64,000 nucleotides of DNA from Methylocaldum sp. 14B (lineage in GTDB: Bacteria > Pseudomonadota > Gammaproteobacteria > Methylococcales > Methylococcaceae): NCBI RefSeq assembly GCF_002005105.1, contig NZ_MSCV01000015.1, positions 1-64,000 of the forward strand, given 5' to 3'. The notes below the pieces were generated by a model. The model searched no databases and had not been told where the DNA came from. It worked only from the letters and a program-made list of their open reading frames with translations. The translations under genes were made by a program, and so were the position numbers. Shown here piece after piece: positions 19,479 through 29,079 of the stretch. The first letter of the stretch is position 1; the number at the start of each line of letters is the position of its first letter.

Positions 19479-22256
19479 ATGGTTGCCAATCCCAAAGATT
19501 TAAAGACAGCGAAGACCGTCGGATTCAAGCTCGACGGCGAAGACATTCAGGCTTTCGAAGGCGAAACTATCCTTCAGGCGGCCAAGCGGCAGGGTAAGGA
19601 GATCCCGCATCTGTGTTACAAAGACGGCTACCGGCCGGACGGCAATTGTCGCGCCTGCGTGGTGGAGATCAAGGGCGAACGTGTCCTGGCGCCGTCCTGT
19701 TGCCGTTATCCGCAGGAAGGGATGGATGTATCGAGCACGAGCGAGAGGGCTCGCACTTCTCAAAAGCTGGTGCTGGAGCTTCTGCTCTCCGATATGCCGG
19801 AGCAAGGCAAATCGCCTTATAACCCTCATTCCGAGCTGGATTTCTGGGCAGACAAGATGGAGGTCGGGAACCCTCGATTCCCCGGTCGAGGGCAGCCGGC
19901 TCCCGATTTTTCGCACCCCGCCATCGCCGTGAATCTGGACGCCTGCATCCAGTGCACGCGTTGCGTGCGGGCCTGCCGCGAAGAGCAGATGAATGACGTG
20001 ATCGGCTACGCGTTCCGCGGGCATCACTCCAAGATCGTTTTCGATCAGGACGACCCGATGGGCGAGAGTACCTGCGTGGCCTGCGGTGAATGCGTGCAGG
20101 CGTGCCCGACCGGTGCCTTGATGCCGTCCAAGAATGTCGGCCTGGTCGAACCCGACAAGAAGATCGATTCCACCTGCCCTTACTGCGGCGTCGGGTGTCT
20201 TCTGACCTTCAACGTCAAGGACAACAAGATCCTTTACGTCGATGGACGCGACGGCGATACCAATCACAGCCGTCTCTGCGTCAAGGGTCGGTTCGGTTTC
20301 GATTACGTCCACAATCCCTTGCGCCTGACCAAGCCTCTGATCCGCAAGGAAGGCGTGGCGAAGACCACGGAACTGCTCGATCCTAAGGACATCGAGCAGG
20401 TCTTCCGTGAGGCGACCTGGGAGGAAGCACTGGATTTCGCCGCTTCCGGACTCCGCAAGATTCGTGACGAGAAGGGCCCCCAAGCTTTGGCCGGCTTTGG
20501 CTCGGCCAAAGGCAGCAACGAAGAGGCTTATTTGTTCCAGAAACTGGTGCGTACCGGCTTCGGCACCAATAACGTCGATCATTGCACCCGCTTGTGTCAT
20601 GCCTCGTCGGTTGCGGCTTTGCTGGAGTGCATCGGTTCCGGCGCGGTATCGAATCCGGTGGAAGATGTCGCGAAGGCCGAGGTCATCGTCCTCATCGGGT
20701 CCAATCCCACGGTCAATCACCCGGTTGCGGCCACGTGGTTCAAGAATGCGGTGCGGAACGGCACCAAGCTCATCGTGATGGATCCGATCCGCACGGAAAT
20801 TTGTCGCTTCGCGACCTATTCGCTGCAGTTCCGTCCGGATACCGACGTGGCCTTGCTCAACGCGATCATGCATACCATCGTTGCGGAAGGCCTATACAAC
20901 GAGGAATACATCCGAAAGCACACCGAAGGCTTCGAACAGCTGAGAGAGCACCTGAAGGACTACAATCCTGACCTGATGGCTCCCGTGTGCGGCATCCCAG
21001 CGGAAACCATCAAGGAGGTGGCTCGTCTTTATGCCAAGTCCAAGGCGGCGATGATCCTCTGGGGAATGGGGGTGTCCCAGCACGTCCACGGTACCGACAA
21101 TGCCCGTTGCTTGATCTCTCTCGCTCTGATGACCGGCCAGATCGGCCGTCCGGGCACCGGTTTGCATCCGCTGCGCGGACAAAACAACGTGCAGGGTGCG
21201 TCCGATGTGGGGCTTATCCCCATGGTCTATCCGGATTATCAGCCGGTCGGCGATGCCGAAGTCCGCGCAAAGTTCGAAAAGCTGTGGAGTACTCAACTCG
21301 ACCCCAAGCCAGGCCTTACCGTGGTCGAAATCATCCATGCCATCCATGATGGCAAGCTGAACGGTCTCTATATCGAGGGTGAAAACCCGGCCATGTCCGA
21401 TCCCAATCAGAACCACGCCCGCGAAGCCTTGGCGATGCTGGAGCACTGCGTGGTGCAGGACATCTTCCTGACCGAAACGGCCGGCTTCGCCGACGTGATT
21501 CTGCCGGCCTCGGCTTTCCCAGAAAAGACCGGGACCTTTACCAATACGGATCGCCGTGTTCAGTTGGGACGGCAAGCCATCGACCCGCCGGGCGACGCTC
21601 GACAGGACTGGTGGATCATTCAGGAAATCGCGCGGCGTATGGGGTTGGACTGGAATTACTCCGGCCCTAAGGATGTGTTCAACGAAATGCGCCAGGCGAT
21701 GGGCAGCATCGCCGGTATTACCTGGGACCGGCTGGAGCGGGACGACTCCGTCATCTACCCGTGCGAGCAAGAGGGTGATCCCGGTGAACCGGTCATTTTT
21801 GTGGATGAGTTTCCGCGCAAGGGCGGCAAGGGATTGTTCGTTCCTGCGGTATTCAGCCGCGCGAACGAACTGCCCGACAATGACTATCCGTTTGTCTTCA
21901 TTACCGGCCGGCAGCTCGAGCACTGGCATACCGGCAGTATGACCCGGCATGCGAGCGTTCTGGATGCGATCGAGCCCGATCCGGTTGTCTCGATTCATCC
22001 GCTCGACTTGGAAGCCTTGGGCGGCAAGCCAGGCGAATTGATTACCATCGAATCGAGGCGCGGCAAGATCTCCGCCTATGCGAGGGTCGATACTGGGTTG
22101 CAGCCGGGAAGCTTATTCATGGCCTTCTGTTACAACGAAGCCTCGGCCAATCTGATCACCAACGAGGCGTTGGATCCCTACGGTAAAATACCTGAATTCA
22201 AGTTCTGCGCCGTCAAAGTTACACCCGGCGGCAAGTTGTCCGAACGGATCAGTTAA
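19479..22256 (+). CDS. fdsA: NAD-dependent formate dehydrogenase alpha subunit
   Basis: A 925-residue molybdenum- or tungsten-bis-MGD enzyme oxidising formate to CO2. The N-terminal NuoG-like part carries a [2Fe-2S] site (CYKDG...CRAC...SC, about 45-78), then [4Fe-4S] sites CIQCTRCVRAC and CVACGECVQACPTG, and CPYCGVGC before the catalytic domain. The metal-ligand cysteine and neighbouring histidine lie in HCTRLCHASSV (about 370), using Cys rather than Sec. The dinucleotide-binding C-terminal domain is complete. It follows the fused gamma-beta subunit and ends at a strong terminator. It provides most NADH in the dissimilatory C1 pathway. Mo versus W cannot be decided from sequence. Confidence 0.95.
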   Translation: MVANPKDLKTAKTVGFKLDGEDIQAFEGETILQAAKRQGKEIPHLCYKDGYRPDGNCRACVVEIKGERVLAPSCCRYPQEGMDVSSTSERARTSQKLVLELLLSDMPEQGKSPYNPHSELDFWADKMEVGNPRFPGRGQPAPDFSHPAIAVNLDACIQCTRCVRACREEQMNDVIGYAFRGHHSKIVFDQDDPMGESTCVACGECVQACPTGALMPSKNVGLVEPDKKIDSTCPYCGVGCLLTFNVKDNKILYVDGRDGDTNHSRLCVKGRFGFDYVHNPLRLTKPLIRKEGVAKTTELLDPKDIEQVFREATWEEALDFAASGLRKIRDEKGPQALAGFGSAKGSNEEAYLFQKLVRTGFGTNNVDHCTRLCHASSVAALLECIGSGAVSNPVEDVAKAEVIVLIGSNPTVNHPVAATWFKNAVRNGTKLIVMDPIRTEICRFATYSLQFRPDTDVALLNAIMHTIVAEGLYNEEYIRKHTEGFEQLREHLKDYNPDLMAPVCGIPAETIKEVARLYAKSKAAMILWGMGVSQHVHGTDNARCLISLALMTGQIGRPGTGLHPLRGQNNVQGASDVGLIPMVYPDYQPVGDAEVRAKFEKLWSTQLDPKPGLTVVEIIHAIHDGKLNGLYIEGENPAMSDPNQNHAREALAMLEHCVVQDIFLTETAGFADVILPASAFPEKTGTFTNTDRRVQLGRQAIDPPGDARQDWWIIQEIARRMGLDWNYSGPKDVFNEMRQAMGSIAGITWDRLERDDSVIYPCEQEGDPGEPVIFVDEFPRKGGKGLFVPAVFSRANELPDNDYPFVFITGRQLEHWHTGSMTRHASVLDAIEPDPVVSIHPLDLEALGGKPGELITIESRRGKISAYARVDTGLQPGSLFMAFCYNEASANLITNEALDPYGKIPEFKFCAVKVTPGGKLSERIS

Positions 22257-22276
22257 TCGATAGATTGATCTAGGGC

Positions 22277-22311
22277 AGCCCTGACGGCGGATTTGTCGTC
22301 AGGGCTTTCTT
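22277..22311 (+). terminator. Terminator of the fds operon
   Basis: AGCCCTGACG pairs perfectly with CGTCAGGGCT around a 10-base loop, followed by TTCTT. It starts 21 bases after the fdsA stop. Confidence 0.85.
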
Positions 22312-22519
22312 GCGTGTTGCCCAAAAAACCCGTCTAACCGTGCTGTGCCGGGCTTCGCAGCAGTTCTTGCATTATTGACTTTTAATCCGAAATACTTCAA
22401 CTTACGCACGCAGACGGGCTTGTCGGGGAATTTCCACGAGTACCTTAGGGAATGTTTCCTTACGCAACATAAAATCCGTCCTATTGTTTTTAGGGTAACT
22501 TATCGTTAACAAAACGTAC

Positions 22520-22533
22520 TCTGTGTATACAGA
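22520..22533. promoter_or_regulatory. Inverted repeat just upstream of xoxF
   Basis: TCTGTGTATACAGA (arms TCTGT/ACAGA) lies 18 bases before the xoxF start, next to the strong RBS GAGGAGG. The 22312-22519 stretch holds no gene and must contain the xoxF promoter, which I could not place with confidence. The palindrome may be an operator or a leader-RNA feature. Confidence 0.35.
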
Positions 22534-22551
22534 ATACGAGGAGGAAAAGAG

Positions 22552-24417
22552 ATGAAAAAACCCGTGAAAAGTTGGCTGGTCGCAACGTCGGTCGCATCGT
22601 TGCTGGCAGCCCCGGGGATTTCCCAAGCCAATACCGAAGTCGAAGCCCTCACGAAGGACCCCAAGAACTTCGCGAGTTGGGGCGGGGATTACTATGGCAT
22701 GCGCTACAGCGCGCTGGACCAGATCAATAATAAGAACGTAAAGGATCTTCAGCCTGTCTGGACTTTCTCGACCGGCATGCTGCGTGGTCACGAAGGTGGC
22801 CCTCTCGTCATCAATGATGTGATCTATATTCAGACGCCTTACCCGCACAAGGTTTATGCGCTGGATCAAGGCACTCAGTCCGTAATCTGGGAGTACTCTT
22901 ACTCACCCGATAAGGATGTCGATCCCAACCAGGTTATCTCGGTCATGTGCTGCGACGTGGTAAACCGTGGTCTCGCGTACGGCGACGGCAAGATCTTCCT
23001 GGCTCAGGGTGACGCTACGCTGGTTGCCTTGGACGCCAAGACCGGCAAAGTGGTGTGGAAGACCAAGAACGGCGAACCCAAGCTCGGCATGACCAGCACC
23101 AACGCTCCGCTGGTGGTAAAGGATAAGGTCATCACCGGTATCGCCGGCGGCGAGTTTGGTGTGCGCGGTTTCCTCGCGGCTTACAACATCAAAGACGGTA
23201 CCTTGGCTTGGAAAGCCTACAGCATGGGTCCGGATTCCGACATCAAGGTCGATCCGGAAAAGACCATGACCTGGACCGACGGCAAAATGGCGCCGGTCGG
23301 CAAGGACTCCAGCGTGAAAACCTGGGAAGGCGATCAGTGGAAGCTCGGCGGTGGCACCACCTGGGGCTGGTACAGCTACGATCCGAAACTCAATCTGGTC
23401 TACTACGGCTCCGGCAACCCCGGTACCTGGAATCCGAGTCAGCGTCCCGGCGACAACAAATGGTCGATGACCCTCTGGGCTCGCGATGCGGATACCGGCG
23501 TGGCCAAGTGGGTTTATCAGATGACCCCGCACGACGAATGGGACTATGACGGCATCAATGAGACGCCCTTGATCGATCTGAAAATGACCGACAAGAACGG
23601 CAAGGAGCACGACAAGTTGATCGTCCACTTCGATCGTAACGGTTTCGGCTATACGCTCGACCGTGAAACCGGCGAGCTTCTGGTTGCCGAGAAATTCGAC
23701 AAGGCCGTCAACTGGGCCAGCCACGTCGACATGAAGACCGGCCGTCCGCAGGTGGTCGACCAATACAGCACGCACAAGGGCGGTCCCGACCACAACACCA
23801 CAGGGATCTGCCCGGCCGCTCTGGGTAGCAAGGACCAGCAGCCGATCGCGTTCTCGCCCCGGACCAATTTGGTCTATATTCCGGGCAACCACGTGTGCAT
23901 GAACTACGAGCCTTTCGAAGTCGAGTACACGGCAGGTCAGCCGTACGTCGGCGCGACTCTCACCATGTTCCCGGCCGGTGTTGACGCCAAGACCGGCGAG
24001 AAGAACGGTTCGCATAACCTCGGCGTATTCACCGCCTGGGATCCGACGACCGGCAAGATCGTTTGGGCTAAGGACGAACCGTTCTCCGTATGGAGTGGCG
24101 CGGTTGCAACCGCTGGCGATGTCGTGTTCTACGGCACCTTGGAAGGCTACTTGAAAGCGGTTGACGCCAAGACCGGCCAAGAACTTTACAAGTTCAAGAC
24201 CCCGTCGGGCATCATCGGCAACGTCAACACCTGGAGCTACAAAGGCAAGCAGTATGTTGGCGTTATGTCGGGTCTCGGTGGCTGGGCCGGTATCGGTATG
24301 GCCGCTGGCCTCGAAGGCGAAAGCGAAGGGTTGGGTGCTGTAGGCGCATACCGTAGCCTCAGCAACTACACCAAACTGGGCGGTGTATTCACCGTATTCG
24401 CTCTGCCTAACAAATAA
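22552..24417 (+). CDS. xoxF: Lanthanide-dependent methanol dehydrogenase XoxF
   Basis: A 621-residue periplasmic PQQ quinoprotein oxidising methanol. A signal peptide ([21 protein letters not shown]) precedes an eight-bladed propeller with repeated W-motifs (such as [10 protein letters not shown]). The adjacent-cysteine disulfide over PQQ is present ([10 protein letters not shown]). The key residue pair is DEWDYDG: the second Asp, two residues after the catalytic Asp, replaces the Ala of calcium MxaF and is the mark of lanthanide enzymes. The start has an excellent RBS (GAGGAGG). xoxJ follows after a terminator-like hairpin; xoxG (cytochrome c) is not adjacent. The nearby relay genes and formate dehydrogenase place it in a C1 oxidation block. 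Confidence 0.97.
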   Translation: MKKPVKSWLVATSVASLLAAPGISQANTEVEALTKDPKNFASWGGDYYGMRYSALDQINNKNVKDLQPVWTFSTGMLRGHEGGPLVINDVIYIQTPYPHKVYALDQGTQSVIWEYSYSPDKDVDPNQVISVMCCDVVNRGLAYGDGKIFLAQGDATLVALDAKTGKVVWKTKNGEPKLGMTSTNAPLVVKDKVITGIAGGEFGVRGFLAAYNIKDGTLAWKAYSMGPDSDIKVDPEKTMTWTDGKMAPVGKDSSVKTWEGDQWKLGGGTTWGWYSYDPKLNLVYYGSGNPGTWNPSQRPGDNKWSMTLWARDADTGVAKWVYQMTPHDEWDYDGINETPLIDLKMTDKNGKEHDKLIVHFDRNGFGYTLDRETGELLVAEKFDKAVNWASHVDMKTGRPQVVDQYSTHKGGPDHNTTGICPAALGSKDQQPIAFSPRTNLVYIPGNHVCMNYEPFEVEYTAGQPYVGATLTMFPAGVDAKTGEKNGSHNLGVFTAWDPTTGKIVWAKDEPFSVWSGAVATAGDVVFYGTLEGYLKAVDAKTGQELYKFKTPSGIIGNVNTWSYKGKQYVGVMSGLGGWAGIGMAAGLEGESEGLGAVGAYRSLSNYTKLGGVFTVFALPNK

Positions 24418-24440
24418 ATCTAAAGCGTTAGTTGTATAGT

Positions 24441-24477
24441 ACGCCCTGGCTGATTCGTCAGCCGGGGCGTTCTTTTT
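24441..24477 (+). terminator. Terminator between xoxF and xoxJ
   Basis: ACGCCCTGGCTGA pairs with TCAGCCGGGGCGT (one mismatch) around a TTCG tetraloop and is followed by TCTTTTT. It should end most xoxF transcripts, so xoxJ would be expressed at a lower level by read-through or from its own promoter. Confidence 0.85.
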
Positions 24478-24555
24478 GTAGTGGTTTTGAATGCCGAATT
24501 TTTACGTTTACTCTTGGTCTTAAAGACGTTTGTTCAAGCTATAAAGGAGTCCTTC

Positions 24556-25428
24556 ATGACCGTTAGGTGCGATACCCGTCGGGCAGTGGTGCTTTTGGCG
24601 TCATTGTTGATGCCTTTTTCCGTGGCTCAAGCGGATAAAGATGCTTTCAAGGTTTGCGCAGACCCGAACAATCCACCTTTCTCAGATAAGAACGGTCATG
24701 GTTTCGAGAACAAAATTGCCGAGCTGTTCGCTAAGGAGTTGGGAAAAAAAGTCGAATACACCTGGTTCCCGCAGCGGATCGGCTTCATTCGGAATACTTT
24801 AAAAGCGCAATTGCCGGACTCCGACGAATACAAGTGCGACGTGGTGATGGGCGTGCCTACCGGATATGAGCTCGCCGCGACCACCAAGCCTTATTACCGT
24901 TCGACGTATGCCTTGGTTTACCGGAAAAATCGCGGCTGGGACGACATCAAATCGCCCGAAGATCTTGAACGTCTTCCGGACGAACGGAAGAGCAAGCTGC
25001 GCATCGCCATGTTCGATGGAGCGCCAGGCACAACCTGGCTATTCAATCATCAACTCGCCGATCAAGGGATACCTTATCAAAGCATGTCGGGAGATGCGTC
25101 GGTCAATACCGCTCAGATTCTTGCGAAGGATTTCTCTGAAGGGAAAATCGATATGGTCATCGTTTGGGGGCCGATCGCCGGTTACCTCGTCACTCAAGGG
25201 AAACCCGGGGCTTTCGGGATGATACCCATGAAGTCGGAAGAGTCGGTCAAATTCGACTTCCCTATCTCGATGGCCGTCCGCTTTCCCGACAAGGAGCGGA
25301 AAGAGGAGTTGAACTCTTTGATCGAACGAAACGCGAAGAAGATCGAAGCGTTACTACACGAGTATCGCGTGCCCTTGGTCGATCAGAATGGAAACCTGAT
25401 CGAAGCGGCAAATAAAAGAAAAAAATAA
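24556..25428 (+). CDS. xoxJ: Methanol oxidation-associated periplasmic binding protein XoxJ
   Basis: A 290-residue exported protein of the solute-binding fold (quinoprotein dehydrogenase-associated binding protein, MxaJ/XoxJ). A signal peptide (RAVVLLASLLMPFSVAQA) is followed by FKVCADPNNPPFSDKNGHGFENKIAELFAKELGKKVEYTWFPQRIGF, which is diagnostic. Two lobes run to about 270. XoxJ-type proteins are thought to help activate or load XoxF in the periplasm. The start at 24556 is fixed by AAAGGAG; an in-frame extension to 24481 lacks a signal-like sequence. Position directly after xoxF supports XoxJ rather than MxaJ. Confidence 0.93.
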   Translation: MTVRCDTRRAVVLLASLLMPFSVAQADKDAFKVCADPNNPPFSDKNGHGFENKIAELFAKELGKKVEYTWFPQRIGFIRNTLKAQLPDSDEYKCDVVMGVPTGYELAATTKPYYRSTYALVYRKNRGWDDIKSPEDLERLPDERKSKLRIAMFDGAPGTTWLFNHQLADQGIPYQSMSGDASVNTAQILAKDFSEGKIDMVIVWGPIAGYLVTQGKPGAFGMIPMKSEESVKFDFPISMAVRFPDKERKEELNSLIERNAKKIEALLHEYRVPLVDQNGNLIEAANKRKK

Positions 25429-25440
25429 GATATGGCGGGA

Positions 25441-25466
25441 GGGGCAGGGCGGTGAAGCCTTGCCCC
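25441..25466. terminator. Hairpin between convergent xoxJ and lysS
   Basis: GGGGCAGGGC pairs with GCCTTGCCCC (one G-T pair) around a 6-base loop, 12 bases after the xoxJ stop and 36 bases from the lysS stop. There is no clear U-run, so it may work poorly as an intrinsic terminator. Confidence 0.45.
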
Positions 25467-25502
25467 TGCCTCGTTATGACGGTTCCGGTAAACCGGGGTT
25501 TT

Positions 25503-26993
25503 TCAGCTTTCTCGCCGCATGTGCGGGAAGAGAATGACGTCGCGGATCGAGGGCGAATCGGTGAAGAACATTACTAACCGGTCTATGCCGATGCCCTCGC
25601 CCGCGGTCGGCGGCAGCCCGTATTCCAAAGCGCGGATATAGTCCGCATCGTAGTGCATCGCTTCTTCGTCCCCGGCATCCTTGTCTGCAACCTGTTTTTT
25701 GAACCGCTCCGCTTGATCTTCCGGGTCGTTCAGCTCCGAGAAGCCATTGGCGATTTCCCGTCCTCCGATGAACAGCTCGAATCGGTCGGTCACGAATGCA
25801 TTCTGATCGTTGCGGCGGGCCAGGGGCGATGTTTCGGTGGGATATTCCGTGATGAATACCGGACCCATCAGTCGATGCTCTACGGTTTTCTCGAAAATCT
25901 CAGTCTGGAGTTTGCCTAGACCATCGCCTGGGGTGACGAGATAACCCAGGCGCTCCGCAACTTGGGCCGCCCGATCGCGATCGGCGAGATCCTCAGCCGT
26001 CAGGTCCGGATTGTAGCGAAGAATCGATTCGAGTACGGTCAGCCGTTCGAACGGCTGCGCCAAATCGTAACTTTGACTCTCGTGTACGACGGTGGCGCTT
26101 CCGAAGAGCTTAACGGCTAGGCCGCGTAGCATTTCCTCGGACAAGTCCATCAAGTCCCGGTAGTCTGCATAGGCCTGATAGAACTCCAGCATCGTGAACT
26201 CCGGATTGTGCTTGGTGGACAATCCTTCGTTGCGGAAGCTGCGGTTGATCTCGAAAACCTTTTCGAACCCGCCGACGACGAGGCGCTTCAGGTAAAGCTC
26301 CGGCGCGATACGAAGATACAAATCCATATCGAGCGCGTTGTGATGGGTGATGAACGGCTTGGCCCGAGCTCCTCCCGGGATCACTTGCATCATCGGGGTT
26401 TCCACTTCGAGAAAGTCCCGCTCGAGCAGAAACTGCCGAATAAACTGAACGATGGTGCTGCGCATCTTGAACACTCGCCGCGAATCCTCATTCATGACGA
26501 GGTCGACATAGCGCTGCCGGTGGCGGGTTTCTTCGTCCGTTAGGCCGTGAAATTTCTCCGGCAAGGGGCGCAGTGATTTGGTAAGAAGGCGAATGCCCGT
26601 GGCTCGTATGGACAGCTCGCCGGTCTTGGTTCGAAACGCCGTTCCCTCGACGCCGATGATATCGCCGATGTCCCAGTGCTTGAAGGCTTCATATTCGCCT
26701 TCCGGCAGGGCATCCTTCTGCAGGAAAATCTGAATGCGGCCGGACATGTCCTGAATATGGGCAAAGCTCGCCTTGCCCATCAGTCGCTTACCCATGAGTC
26801 GCCCGGCGGCTTTCACCCGGATGTTGCGCGTTTCGAGGGTGGCGCCATCCTCGTCCCCGTATTGGTCATGAAGTGCCTGTACCAGTGTGTTGCGCCGGAA
26901 ATCGTTGGGGAAGGCAATGCCGCTCCGACGCAATTCAGTCAGTTTTTCCCGCCTCTGAGCGATGAGTTTGTTTTCGTCGAGTTGTTCGGTCAT
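25503..26993 (-). CDS. lysS: Lysyl-tRNA synthetase (class II)
   Basis: A 496-residue enzyme charging tRNA-Lys. The N-terminal OB-fold anticodon-binding domain (about 60-165) is followed by the class II core: motif 1 region around [18 protein letters not shown], motif 2 [11 protein letters not shown], and motif 3 [13 protein letters not shown] near the end. The length matches bacterial LysS. It lies 101 bases downstream of prfB on the same strand, the same prfB-lysS order as in E. coli. Confidence 0.97.
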   Translation of the reverse strand: MTEQLDENKLIAQRREKLTELRRSGIAFPNDFRRNTLVQALHDQYGDEDGATLETRNIRVKAAGRLMGKRLMGKASFAHIQDMSGRIQIFLQKDALPEGEYEAFKHWDIGDIIGVEGTAFRTKTGELSIRATGIRLLTKSLRPLPEKFHGLTDEETRHRQRYVDLVMNEDSRRVFKMRSTIVQFIRQFLLERDFLEVETPMMQVIPGGARAKPFITHHNALDMDLYLRIAPELYLKRLVVGGFEKVFEINRSFRNEGLSTKHNPEFTMLEFYQAYADYRDLMDLSEEMLRGLAVKLFGSATVVHESQSYDLAQPFERLTVLESILRYNPDLTAEDLADRDRAAQVAERLGYLVTPGDGLGKLQTEIFEKTVEHRLMGPVFITEYPTETSPLARRNDQNAFVTDRFELFIGGREIANGFSELNDPEDQAERFKKQVADKDAGDEEAMHYDADYIRALEYGLPPTAGEGIGIDRLVMFFTDSPSIRDVILFPHMRRES

Positions 26994-27094
26994 ACCGTTT
27001 CTTGTTACGAAAATGTTTCAGGGAAAGCTCCGCTTGAGCGGAGTAAACCAGGCTGTTTGCGGCGGGCCGGGCATACTCCGACCGCCTTTAAGCC

Positions 27095-28193
27095 TCACAG
27101 GCCGCTTTTCAAGCTGGCTTCGATGAACATGTCCAGATCGCCGTCCAGCACGGCTTGCGGGTTGCCGGTTTCGACCCCGGTGCGCAAATCCTTGATCCTT
27201 GATTGGTCCAGTACGTACGAGCGAATCTGGCTGCCCCAGCCGATGTCGGACTTGGAATCTTCCAGTTTTTGCTTTTCCGCGTTGCGCTTCAGCATCTCCA
27301 TCTCGTAGAGCTTCGCCCGAAGCTGTTTCATGCATCGGTCGCGGTTGGCGTGCTGGGACCGTTCGGTCTGGCACTGTACCACGATGCCGCTGGGAACGTG
27401 CGTGATGCGCACGGCGGATTCAGTTCGGTTGACGTGCTGTCCGCCGGCGCCGCTGGCCCGGTATACGTCGGTGCGGAGATCGGCCGGATTGATTTCGATA
27501 TCGATCGTGTCGTCCACTTCGGGCGAAACGAATACCGAGGAGAACGAGGTATGCCGACGATTGCCGGAGTCGAACGGTGATTTTCGGACCAGACGGTGCA
27601 CGCCGGTTTCGGTTCGCAGCCAGCCGTAGGCATATTCGCCCTCGAAGCGGATGGTAGCGCTCTTGATGCCGGCAACGTCACCGGGCGACTCTTCGATCAG
27701 TTCGGTCTTGAAGCCGCGGCGTTCGCCCCAGCGAAGATACATGCGTTCCAGCATTTCCGCCCAGTCCTGGGCCTCGGTGCCGCCGGACCCCGCCTGAATG
27801 TCGAGGAAGGCATTGTTCGGGTCCATTTCGCCGGCGAACATGCGCCGGAACTCGAGATCGGCTACCAGCTTTTCGAAGCGTTCGAGATCGGCAGCCACGG
27901 TGTCCACGGTTGCTTCGTCGTCTTCTTCCACCGCCAGTTCGAGGAGTTCCTCGGCGTCGTTCACGCCCTGCTCGATGCTGACCAGGTTGTTGACGACCGA
28001 CTCGAGCTGCGTGCGCTCGCGTCCCAGATTTTGGGCTCTTTCGGGGTCGTCCCAGATCTTTGGGTCTTCCAGTTCCTTTAAAACTTCGTCCAGCCGCTCC
28101 CGTTTGGTATCGAAGTCAAAGGTACCCCCTAAGAGCTGCCTGGCGGCTCTTCAAGTCTTTGATTTGGTTGTAGAGGGGATTGAGTTCGCGCAT
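27095..28193 (-). CDS. prfB: Peptide chain release factor 2, with programmed +1 frameshift
   Basis: RF2, which reads UGA and UAA stop codons. Translation begins at ATG 28193 ([15 protein letters not shown]), reaches an in-frame TGA at 28118-28116 as codon 26, and must shift +1 to continue through [11 protein letters not shown] to 27095. The total is 365 residues, the same as E. coli RF2. The GGQ peptidyl-hydrolase motif is present ([16 protein letters not shown]). The longest unshifted frame begins only at 27964 and lacks the N-terminal quarter. Low RF2 lets ribosomes shift and make more RF2, so the gene controls itself. It probably shares a transcript with lysS. Confidence 0.96.
28115..28130 (-). 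promoter_or_regulatory. RF2 autoregulatory frameshift site
   Basis: On the minus strand the site reads AGGGGG-TAC-CTT-TGA-C. It has the three classic parts: an internal Shine-Dalgarno-like AGGGGG three bases before the slip codon, the slippery CTT, and a poorly terminating TGA followed by C. Slipping from CTT to TTT puts the ribosome on GAC. Confidence 0.95.
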
Positions 28194-28287
28194 GGTGAAT
28201 GGTTTTCAGTATCCGGCGAAAAAACCGCGATAGTACTACAGATGAGCGAGAAGAAAAACGAGCGGAAGCGTGCGGCTCAACTCGGCA

Positions 28288-28608
28288 TCAGTCCCAGCGC
28301 TCGTCTCGCACCTGAATCATGCCGTTTGCGATGCGGACCGGAAAGCACGGGAGGTCCTCATAGGCCGGGGGCTTGAGGACTTTGCCGGTCTTTAGGCAGA
28401 AGCGGGCGCCATGGCGAGGGCAGACGATTTCGCAGCCTTCCAGCCGGCCGCTCGCGATCTCGGCGCCATCGTGGGTACAGACATCCTCGACGGCATAATA
28501 CTCGCCGTCGATCATGAACACGGCGACGTCGGTTCCGTCGACATCCACGACGACATGCTCGCCGTTTTGAAGACTGCCTTCACGGGCGACATCGATCCAG
28601 TCGGACAT
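28288..28608 (-). CDS. Rieske [2Fe-2S] ferredoxin of the SUF operon
   Basis: A 106-residue Rieske protein of the soluble, non-haem-oxygenase ferredoxin type. The cluster ligands are CTH (about 43-45) and CPRH (about 62-65), the C-x-H...C-x2-H pattern, followed by GARFCLKTGKVLKPPAYEDLPCFPVR. There is no signal or membrane anchor, so it is cytoplasmic. It is the last gene of the suf operon, 15 bases after sufU, so it may supply electrons for cluster assembly or be a cluster recipient; its partner is not known. Confidence 0.9.
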   Translation of the reverse strand: MSDWIDVAREGSLQNGEHVVVDVDGTDVAVFMIDGEYYAVEDVCTHDGAEIASGRLEGCEIVCPRHGARFCLKTGKVLKPPAYEDLPCFPVRIANGMIQVRDERWD

Positions 28609-28623
28609 GAAACGACTCTCTCT

Positions 28624-29079
28624 TTATTCGGTACTGACGGTGTCGGCTTCGTTCTTGAGAGCCGCTTGCAACGAATGCCAGGCCAGGGTGGCGCATTTCA
28701 CCCGGGCCGGGTAGGCGCGTACGCCCGACAGGACCGCCAGTTTGCCGATTTCTTCCAGGTTCACGGCGTCGTCGTTCTTGCCGGTGGTGATGCGATGGAA
28801 CAGATCGAACAAGTGCTGGGCCTCGTCCTCGGTGTGGCCTTTGACGATTTCGGTCATGAGCGAGGCCGAGGCCGTCGAAATGGCGCAGCCCGAGCCTTGG
28901 AAGCTCACGTCCTCGATTACGCCGGCGTTGACTTTGACGTAAAGCGTGATCTTGTCGCCGCACAAGGGGTTGAACCCCTCGATCTTGCGGTTGGCGTCTT
29001 CCATCACCCGGAAATTGCGCGGGTTGCGGTTATGGTCGAATACGACTTCCTGATAGAGATCCCTGATCTGATCCAGCAT
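28624..29079 (-). CDS. sufU: SufU/IscU-like iron-sulfur scaffold or sulfurtransferase
   Basis: A 151-residue IscU-fold protein. Three cysteines and the conserved aspartate lie in NPLCGD, GSGCAIS and VKCATLAW, as in SufU, and the insert between the second and third cysteine is long (SufU type). SufU accepts persulfide sulfur from SufS. The start at 29079 overlaps the sufS stop by one base (TAATG); the longer open frame upstream is inside sufS. Presence of SufU instead of SufE indicates a SufS-SufU sulfur-transfer pair. Confidence 0.93.
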   Translation of the reverse strand: MLDQIRDLYQEVVFDHNRNPRNFRVMEDANRKIEGFNPLCGDKITLYVKVNAGVIEDVSFQGSGCAISTASASLMTEIVKGHTEDEAQHLFDLFHRITTGKNDDAVNLEEIGKLAVLSGVRAYPARVKCATLAWHSLQAALKNEADTVSTE

